The position numbers were made by a program, and so were the translations under genes. Source: Typhlomys cinereus (Eukaryota; Chordata; Mammalia; Rodentia; Platacanthomyidae). Taken from it: a DNA stretch of 64,000 bases. The stretch covers positions 3,216,930 through 3,280,929 of the forward strand of contig JALPQD010000075.1 of NCBI GenBank assembly GCA_023101885.1. The letters are read 5' to 3'. Shown piece after piece: positions 57,119-64,000 of this stretch; position 1 is the first letter of the stretch, and every line of letters begins with the position of its first letter. The notes under the pieces are model-generated. The model saw only the letters and a program-made list of their open reading frames with translations. It did no database searches and was not told the origin of the DNA.

Positions 57119-57735
57119 GTAAGTTAAAAGTTAAGATAGTTAGAGCATTCTTTTCTAAGTACACTGCATATTGTTACCTCAGTTAAAAGATTAAAAGTGC
57201 TTGGATGAACAAGAACTAATAGGAATCAAGAAGGCCTGACTCTTTAAAGTCAGTTTTCAATCTCCCGATTGTTGGAAAGTCCATTGATCTGGAGACACCT
57301 TCTCTTCAGTTTGGGTGTACTGAAACCTCACCCAGCGAATATCAAAGCATGTGGGGATTTCCACAAATGGTTATTTTGTCATCAAATATGGTTCATTTTT
57401 CATTCTGGTGCTCATCATAACAGACTTGGAGAAGAGCCAGTATACTCTGTTCATATTTAAGTCATTGCTAGAAAACTGTTCAGTGAAGTTGCTACTCAAC
57501 ACCAGTGTGTCTAAGGACTGTTAGAGTCCTTGTCTTTCAGGAGGGCCTGCATTCATGTGCTAATCACACTACACTAACAGGAAAGCTTTATAGCACATTT
57601 TATTTATGATACTGTTTGAACTGAGATCCTTTTAGATTTCTGCTTGGAATTTCTCAGCTTGCATAATTATTATAAGGTTCGAAAATGATTCAAAACTAAT
57701 TTCAAAGTTCAGAAAGATTGATACATTTCTCTCTT

Positions 57736-58045
57736 TATTTAATTTTTCTCCCACATTTTATTTCCTAATCATACAAGCATAATAGGTACTCCAGTCCTCC
57801 CTCCACCTCTCCTCCCCAGTCATCCCTCACTGCACTCTCTTCCCTTTCCCCCTTCCTTTCACCTAAGTCACTGTCTCTTCCTATCCTGGTTTCTCCCCCT
57901 TCCTCCCCACTGTCCCCTGGACCATCCTTTTGTGTTAACTTTAAATCTCCCTCTGATTCCTCCACCCTCTGGTGAGTTCAGCAGTTAGTGGAACAGCCAG
58001 GGGCCCCTTCTTGGCTCCAAGTTAATATGGGAACTCTATTATTGT
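57736..58045 (-). mobile_element. L1 3'-UTR fragment, antisense, inserted upstream of copy C
   Basis: Read on the - strand it has GAGTTCCCATATTAACTTGG (compare GGAGTTCCCATATGAGTGAG in the L1 near 47.7 kb), a long polypurine run and an A/T-rich end. Sequence on both sides continues the copy B-type upstream region, so it split the interferon promoter area of copy C. Confidence 0.65.
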
Positions 58046-58218
58046 AAAATGGGAGAAAAATGGGGATAGCTAAACCATTTAAATTGAACAGTGAAAAAAA
58101 AAGAACAAACTGAAAGCAAACACATGAAAAACAAAAAATGAAGACATGCTCACAGGAAACGATGCTACAGCCAGAAGTGTGGCCAGAGCTACTGAACAAA
58201 GCACTGGTACAGCAGGAG

Positions 58219-58226
58219 TATTTAAG
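58219..58226 (+). promoter_or_regulatory. TATA-like box of copy C
   Basis: TATTTAAG, placed like the TATTTACA of copy B. Confidence 0.45.
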
Positions 58227-58329
58227 TCCTGGGTCTCTGGGAAACAAGCCAGGAGGTGCTTGGACTGACTCACTGCAGAGCTGTGATCGCGCCCCCTGCT
58301 GGTTTCCTGCAGTATTGCTGAGTTTCCCA

Positions 58330-58850
58330 GTGGTCCCTCTGTATCTCCTCCTGGCAGAGGTGATGCTCTGCCCCTCCTCTGCCTGCCCACATGACTCAGG
58401 CTTACCTTGGAGCTGACCTTGCACCACAGGGAAACCTTGGCTCTATTTGCACATATGAGAAGATTCCGTCCGATAGTTGTCTGCTGAACATAATCGATTT
58501 CAAATGTCCCAGGCAAGCATTCTACAAGTTGACAAGCAGGCCAGCTGTTTCTACTAAGAGGTGAACCAAGAAGTTTTATACTTCTTCACAAAAAAGAACA
58601 ACCATGCACATAGGGAACAGAAGGTGTTTGTCAATCTACCGTCTATTCTGCAGGGCCTGGAAATGTTGAAAGAACACCGAAGGAAAAATCTCTTCTGTCC
58701 TCATTTGTCAATTCCTATAGAAAGTATTTCTGTAGAAAGGCCAAGTATCTGGAGAAAGGGGCTATAGCCCATGCTCAGGGGAGGTTGCCAGTGGGGAACT
58801 GGTAGTGTGTATTACCAGATCAGAAGAAGAATTGTGACGGACAGAAGAAG
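58330..58850 (+). pseudogene. Type I interferon-like pseudogene, copy C
   Basis: The start codon is changed to GTG (GTGGTCCCTCTGTATCTCCT against ATGGTCCCTTTATATCTATT in B). The leader-region similarity, CATGACTCAGG, ATTTCAAATGTCCC, and AATCTCTTCTGTCCTCATTT at the helix C/D step are all close to B, but stops and frameshifts intervene. The WEVVR region is decayed to GGGAGGTTGCCAGTGGGGAA. The upstream region is split by an L1 fragment. Not functional. Confidence 0.75.
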
Positions 58851-58960
58851 CTCCAGGGCGTATCTCCCTGAGTATGACAGCTTTGATTCCCATGTGTGAA
58901 ACCAACATTGACAGGTTAGAAGTGAGCAGTATGTTTGGATGAACCTCATCAGTATTTCCT

Positions 58961-58966
58961 AATAAA
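58961..58966 (+). terminator. Poly(A) signal of copy C
   Basis: AATAAA in TATTTCCTAATAAATTTCAG, matching the copy B site. Confidence 0.55.
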
Positions 58967-58969
58967 TTT

Positions 58970-60048
58970 CAGAGTAAAAATCTGTCTAGATAACTGTGAA
59001 TTCTTGAGGAGAGTTTAGCTCTGCCCAATGTCCTGTCCAAGGTGTCGGTGTGCATGTGTCATCTGTGGATGCTCATGTGCAGGTAACTGTGCCTGCAGCA
59101 TGTGGAGACCAGAAAAGAGCCATTTCTATTCTGCCTTGTGCTATATTGTTTTGAGATGGATGTCTCTAGTTGAGGTGTATGCTTGCTATTTAGGCCAAGG
59201 TGTGTTTTCTCCTCTTACATTCTTGCTTCTTCATCTCTGGGTTATGTAATCAAAAAGGAAGAACAAAAGCAAGTATTACATCATTTATTTCTATGCTTTC
59301 AATACAGAAATGATCTTTTCTCATTTCAGCTTTCATAGAGAGCAAACATTGGGAAATTTGTGGACAAAGTGAAAACAGAAGTAAGACCAAATATCATGCG
59401 ATGAACCAAGAAAGTAAATGTGCCTGAGAAATGACAAGGTTTCAGCAAAGTGAAACTGTGACTGAGGAGAAGGCCAGGACTGCAAGGCACAAAGACAACA
59501 GGTGGTGTTTCTCTGAGATGCTCAAGGAAGGGTCACCCTGGGTCAGTGAGCAGCCCTGACCTTGCAAGCCTGCCAGCTGATGGGACCAGTGCTGGGGAGT
59601 AAAGGAAATGGTCAAACCAATTGAGATAATGGCTTTTCTGATATGATACATTAAGGTAAAGCAATAAGAGACATAGAAACCAGGTTCACCAGGAAAGAAG
59701 TGGGCAGAATTTGAAACTGGGAGAACAGGGAGGTTGACCTGAGAAATACTGAGATTATCTCAAACCCAAAGAATGCTGATTTTTCTTTTTGATCAGCATG
59801 TGGTGTATGTAAACTACCTTGAGTTAGCTAACATATTCTGAGGAAAAGAAGAAAAGCATCATAAAAATAACTTTGAAGGAATGGATTTTTTTCTCTCACA
59901 TGCAAAATATATAAATTTTATTGAGGCATTTCTGAGAGTGGTCATAAAGTCAGCTGATTAATTCTTTGTTGTGGTCACATGACTGGGCAATAAATTCAAT
60001 CTCCAGATTTTTATATATCTTCCTATTGTTATGAGGGAAAATAAAAGG
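58970..60048. other. Flank of copy C, nothing recognised
   Basis: The first 100 bases still resemble the B flank. The rest has no gene or clear repeat. Confidence 0.4.
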
Positions 60049-60190
60049 TGAGCTGTATATGGTGGCATGCTGCCGAGATTCAAATCTGGTCCTGAAGAGG
60101 AGGAGGAGAATTTTTCAACCATAATTGGCTGCATAGCAAGTCAAGACCAGCCTAATTGACATAGTGACACGCTGTCTCAAAAAGTCAAAA
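60049..60190 (+). mobile_element. B1-like SINE
   Basis: TGGTGGCATGCTGCCGAGAT, GTCAAGACCAGCCTAATTGA and GACACGCTGTCTCAAAAAGT are B1 marks with an A-rich tail. Confidence 0.7.
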
Positions 60191-61034
60191 CAAACAAAAG
60201 TGAAAAATGAAATGACATTCATCATTGTCTCTGCTAACTTGACCCTAGCTCTTCTCATCCATGTGTTCATCTATGACACCAGCAATTCCTTTACAAAATC
60301 CTTATGATGAGTTAAGATGATCTGGCCTCCTGCCCTAGTGACTGAGAGTCATTTTTATATTATGGAAGAGCAAATAACTTCTCAAGTGGTGTTGATAGTA
60401 TCATCTAAAAATATTTGCAATATTTAAATGGATCAGTCAGGGAGGTAAAAGGACTAGAGTGGAAACCTTCACTATCTATGTACAAAATGTAATATGTCAT
60501 TAGGTATGTAGCCCAACACTGGACATATGAGATATAAAAATCAGGAATATTTTCACAATCAGATTATTTGGTCATGATATTTGGTCTTACTTCTATTTTC
60601 ACTTTGTAGACAAATTTCCTAATATTTGCTTTCTATAAAAGCTGAAAGTGAAAATGTCAATTTCTGTGTGGAAAAATGATGCAACCCTTTGCTTTGGTTA
60701 CTCCTTTTTGATTACATCACCTGTAGATGAAGAAGTAAGATTGTAAGAGTAGAAAAACACACCTTGCACCAAGCAACAATTTTCAAAAATAGGTTGAATC
60801 ACTACTTTTAGTATTGTTATTTATCTTTAAATGAAAACTTACATCGATGACTATAGGAAAGCACTTCTTTTGAATGTATTAGCCTGGGCACTTTTTCTAT
60901 TAAAGAGAATCATACATATACAAACCTAGAAAAAAATGAAAGAGTCGTGAATAGCAAATGAAAAATCAAAGACTTCTAGGTGCCACAATGTAATTTTCAA
61001 TGCTTCTTATTTTTATTTTTTTAATTTTATTTGT
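60191..61034. other. AT-rich intergenic sequence, nothing recognised
   Basis: No supported gene, RNA or confident repeat, though the first 200 bases may contain a decayed LTR (GCTAACTTGACCCTAGC). Confidence 0.35.
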
Positions 61035-61262
61035 TTAATGTTTGTGTTTGTTTATAGAGGCCCAGGGATGACTTTGTGAAGCACCCTGGATTGCTCTACC
61101 TACTCTTTGCTTTGGCTCTGTAGTTACCCAGGGTCTGCCTTCCCGGACTGGACTGGCTGCTGCCATTTCTGTCTGGTATTTTGATGTGGGGTTTAGGATC
61201 CAAACTCAGGACCTTCTACTTGTGAGGCAGAAGCTTAACCCTGAACCATCTCTCTGGCCCTT
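61035..61262 (-). mobile_element. B2-superfamily SINE, antisense
   Basis: CCCAGGGTCTGCCTTCCCGG, GGATCCAAACTCAGGACCTT and CCTGAACCATCTCTCTGGCC are the reversed body, B-box and head. Confidence 0.85.
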
Positions 61263-61430
61263 CAATGCTTTGGAAAGAATATTGGAACCCATCTTAGAAA
61301 TTTTCTAGATAAAAATTTAATTTTACTTATTGTTGTTAGCACCACATAATTCAAACAGATCACTTCAAATGCAATGATTTTTCACTAAACAATTCGAAAG
61401 ATTGTTAAACACAAGAATTCCTTCACAAAA

Positions 61431-61688
61431 CTCCCTTTTTCGCCCCACCCCCGCTCCGCCGGTCGGGACGCGTACGCGAGATCCAGCCGGGCCTCAACGC
61501 GCGCTCTAGGACCCCAGGTCAGCCCACGGGGACCCGGCTCCGACTCCCGCCATCCAGCCGGAGCCGCGCGGGGGCCGAGGGAACGAGGAGGACCTCCCCC
61601 TGCACCCGGCCCCGCCCCAGCTGCCCTCGGGTTAAATAGCTCCACGCCGACGCGCCCATCCTCCCTTTTTCGCCCCACCCCCGCTCCG
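61431..61688 (+). repeat. L1 5'-UTR promoter-like monomer, 1.1 units of 230 bp
   Basis: A 28-base word starting CTCCCTTTTTCGCCCCACCC occurs at 61,431-61,458 and 61,661-61,688, exactly 230 bp apart. The block between is rich in CpG (GGGACGCGTACGCGAG, ACGCGCGCTC) and has GGTTAAATAGC near its end. Tandem GC-rich monomers of about 200 bp are the known promoter type of rodent L1s. Assignment here rests on position, orientation and composition. Confidence 0.6.
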
Positions 61689-63749
61689 TCCAAAGTCCAA
61701 GACCACATGATACTCTCGATAGATGCAGAAAAAGCTTTTGACAAGATCCAATAGCCTTTTATGATCAAAACGCTAGAGACAGTAGGAATGGAAGGAACCT
61801 TTATCAATATAATAAAAGCTGTATACAACAAGCCCACAGCAAGGATTATGCTCAATGGGGAACAATTGGAAGCATTCCCACTTCGATCAGGAACAAGACA
61901 AGGCTGTCCACTCTCACCACTTCTATTCAATATTGTACTTGAAGTCTTAGCCGAAGCCATAAGACAAGAAAGGGACATAAGAGGGATTCAAATTGGCAAG
62001 GAAGAAGTCAAGCTATCTCTATTTGCAGATGACATGATCTTATACCTGAGTGATCCCAAAAACTCCACCAGGAAGCTCCTGGAACTAATTGAGAAGTTCA
62101 GCAGGGTGGCAGGATACAAAATAAATGTGCAAAAATCAGAGGCCTTCCTATATACCCAGAATGAAAGAAGTGAAAAAGCCTTGAGAGAAACCATGCCATT
62201 TACTATAACCCCTAAAAAAATGAAATATCTTGGTATAAACCTAACTAAGGAGGTAAAAGACCTTTACAATGAAAACTTTAAAACCCTAAAGAAAGAAATC
62301 GCAGAAGACACCAGAAGGTGGAAAGACCTCCCTTGTTCCTGGATTGGCAGAATCAACATTGTAAAAATGACCATCCTACCAAAGGCAATATACAGATTCA
62401 ATGCTATACCAATCAAAATCCCAAAGCAATTCTTCAAAGAAGTTGACCAAACAATCTCAAAGTTCATATGGAGGCACAAAAGACCCAGGATAGCAAAAAC
62501 AATCCTGAGTAACAAAAACACAGCTGGAGGTATTACCATACCAAACCTAAGTCTATACTACAAATCCATAGTTATAAAGACAGCCTGGTACTGGCTCCAA
62601 AATAGACACACAGATCAATGGATAAGGATTGAAGACCCAGATATAAGCCCACAAAGTTACAGCCATTTGGTCTTTGACAAAGGGGCCCAAAGAATCCAAT
62701 GGAAAAAGAACAGCATCTTCAACAAATGGTGCTGGCAAAACTGGATCTCCACATGCAGAAGATTAAAGCTGGACCCGTACTTGTCACCATGTACAAGACT
62801 TAATTCCAAATGGATCAAGGACCTTGATATCAGGCCAGAGACTTTAAAAACCATAGTTGAAAGGATAGGGAACTCCCTCGAGCTGATTGGGCTAGGCCAA
62901 CGCTTCCTAAACAGACATCCAATGGCACAGTCACTGCTACCAACTCTCAACAGTTGGGATCTTGTGAAATTAAAGAGCTTCTGTTCAGATAAAGAGATTG
63001 TCACACGAGCTCAAAGGCAACCCACAGAATGGGAGAAAATCTTCACTAACCACATATCTGACAGAGCTCTACTGTCCAGAGTGCACAAAGAACTTAGAAA
63101 ATTAAACTCCAAGGAAAACACTGGCCCAATTAAAAAATGGGCCCTGGAACTTCAAAGAAAGTTTACCAGGGATGAAATTAAAATGTCTAACAATTATCTT
63201 AAAAAATGCTCCACTTCCTTAGCCATCAGGGAAATGCAAATCAAAACTTCCCTGAGATATCATCTCACCCCGGTCAGGATGGCAAAAATCCACAATACAA
63301 ACAACGACAAATGCTGGAGAGGATGTGGAGAGAGGGGAACTCTCCTACATTGTTGGTGGGAATGCAGGCTCATACAGCCACTCTGGCGAGCCGTCTGGAG
63401 ATTCTTAAAGAAATTAAAGATTGAAATGCCATATGACCCTGCTATCCCACTTTTGGGAATAACCCCCCAAGCAGCAGAGGTTCGCCTCGATAGCACAAGC
63501 TCGACCATGTTCATAGCAGCACTGTTTACAATAGCAAAGTCGTGGAATCAACCTAAATGTCCAACAGTTGACGAGTGGATAAGGAAACTGTGGTACATCT
63601 ATACAATGGAGTACTACTCAGCCATCAAAAATGATGAATTACTGGAATTTGCTGGGAAATGGATGTCATTAGAAAGAATTATATTAAGTGAAGTATCCCA
63701 AACCCAGAAAATTAAGCACCGTATGTACTCCCTAATAGGTGGCTCCTAG
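61689..63749 (+). pseudogene. L1 ORF2 fragment: reverse transcriptase to C-terminus
   Basis: The frame enters at KVQDHMILSIDAEKAFDKIQ, the reverse-transcriptase motif A region. TAG follows at 61,752-61,754, where related L1s have a glutamine. After that, 662 codons are open from the ATG at 61,761. They contain [20 protein letters not shown], the catalytic FADDM (residues 88-92 of this open part), [28 protein letters not shown], and the Cys/His motif CWRGCG...HCWWEC around residues 518-535. It ends [12 protein letters not shown]. The N-terminal endonuclease and the first part of the RT domain are missing, so it cannot retrotranspose on its own. Confidence 0.93.
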
Positions 63750-64000
63750 TACCAAACTCACCCAGCCCACATTGGGACACTCAAAAGTAAACCTATGTAA
63801 CACAGTAATTGCAAGGATTATGAACAAGAGAGATGGGTTAGGAGGGCCACACCAGAAACAAGGAGAGAGGAGACCATGTTACAGCAGAGAAAATAGGCCT
63901 CCATCAAGGTCTGCAAGTAAGTAATGAGAAACCTGGTTAAGTTCACAGACGTTCTTTCCTGATCTCACCAGAAGGGGAGGGCATATAGTCTAGCAGATAA
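63750..64000 (+). mobile_element. L1 3' UTR, partial
   Basis: Follows the ORF2 stop directly. It has the same opening order as the 3' UTR of the L1 at 46.9 kb (ACTCACCCA and TCAAAAGTAAACCTATGTAA there versus ACAAACACACTTAAAGACAT and CTAAGGTAAATCTCTGTAA). Truncated by the window edge. Confidence 0.8.

Larger units (their letters stand above)
38650..59000 (+). repeat. Segmentally duplicated block carrying six type I interferon-like pseudogenes
   Basis: Non-repeat flanking DNA is shared between copies. GTTGAT then TCATGAT/TCATAAT, and then CCTTTGGATTCACA, occur at 38,755-38,810 and 49,200-49,250. GGGGATTTCCACAAATGGTT is near 51,090 and 57,352, with a close variant near 39,440. TATTTCxTAATAAA trails B and C. 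The DNA after E (45.69 kb and 48.03 kb onward) matches that after F (55.1 and 55.4 kb onward). All six copies are on the + strand. The simplest reading is tandem duplication of a unit with one B-type and one F-type gene, followed by decay and insertions. Confidence 0.75.
61431..64000 (+). mobile_element. L1 with promoter monomer fused to mid-ORF2 (runs past the window end)
   Basis: Starts with a GC-rich, CpG-rich monomer and a partial second monomer (61,431-61,688). It continues without ORF1 or the endonuclease domain into the ORF2 reverse-transcriptase domain (61,689-63,749) and then a 3' UTR. No poly(A) end lies within the window. The good preservation of ORF2 indicates a young L1 subfamily. 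Confidence 0.85.

Noticed and set aside
61431..61688. CpG island promoter of a host gene
   Set aside because: The 28-bp word repeated at 230 bp and the direct join to ORF2 in the same orientation fit an L1 promoter monomer better; no host exon follows.
61385..61978. 197-codon antisense frame across the GC-rich monomer and ORF2
   Set aside because: It crosses the L1 junction on the wrong strand; low stop density comes from GC richness and the conserved sense frame.

Overview
This window looks like nuclear DNA from a rodent. The evidence is B1 elements, a B2-superfamily tRNA-derived SINE whose copies end in long CA repeats and an A-rich tail, MaLR-type LTRs, and an L1 with a rodent-style promoter monomer. 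The mix suggests the mouse-related clade, but I cannot name the species. The only conventional protein-coding sequence I can support is the last coding exon of FOXN3 (3,094-3,631, + strand). About 3.1 kb of intron precedes it. A long, repeat-poor 3' UTR follows and probably ends at the AATAAA at 9,564.

From about 9.6 to 38.6 kb the DNA is intergenic and mostly repeats: B1, B2-like and MIR SINEs, nested MaLR LTRs, a Tigger-like DNA transposon remnant, and a probable solo LTR near 24 kb with an internally repeated, palindrome-rich region. It also holds large simple repeats: a 1.6-kb GGAT block almost free of cytosine, a 0.7-kb GT/GTCT block with a 236-bp higher-order repeat, several TTCC blocks and a 37-bp minisatellite.

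From about 38.65 to 59 kb lies the most interesting part: a + strand array of at least six decayed type I interferon-like genes. Four belong to one subfamily (A 40.06, D 44.48, B 51.71 and C 58.33 kb). Two are more IFN-alpha/omega-like (E 45.3 and F 54.5 kb). Copies share flanking DNA, including an old MaLR LTR, so whole segments were duplicated. An HMGN1 retropseudogene, a 2-kb L1 with target-site duplications and other L1 3' ends inserted later. Copy B is nearly intact: a secretory-type leader, a helical interferon body, two conserved cysteines and the C-terminal WEVVR signature, broken by a single in-frame TGA. Type I interferon genes normally sit in one cluster on another chromosome (human 9p, mouse 4), so their presence about 30 kb downstream of FOXN3 needs explaining, either by a real rearrangement or by an assembly join.

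From 61.43 kb to the window end is an L1 with an unusual structure. A roughly 230-bp GC-rich promoter-like monomer plus the start of a second is joined directly to the reverse-transcriptase part of ORF2, with ORF1 and the endonuclease missing. ORF2 then stays open for 662 codons after one early TAG.

All calls are by eye, without database searches. Boundaries of old repeats are good to tens of bases only.
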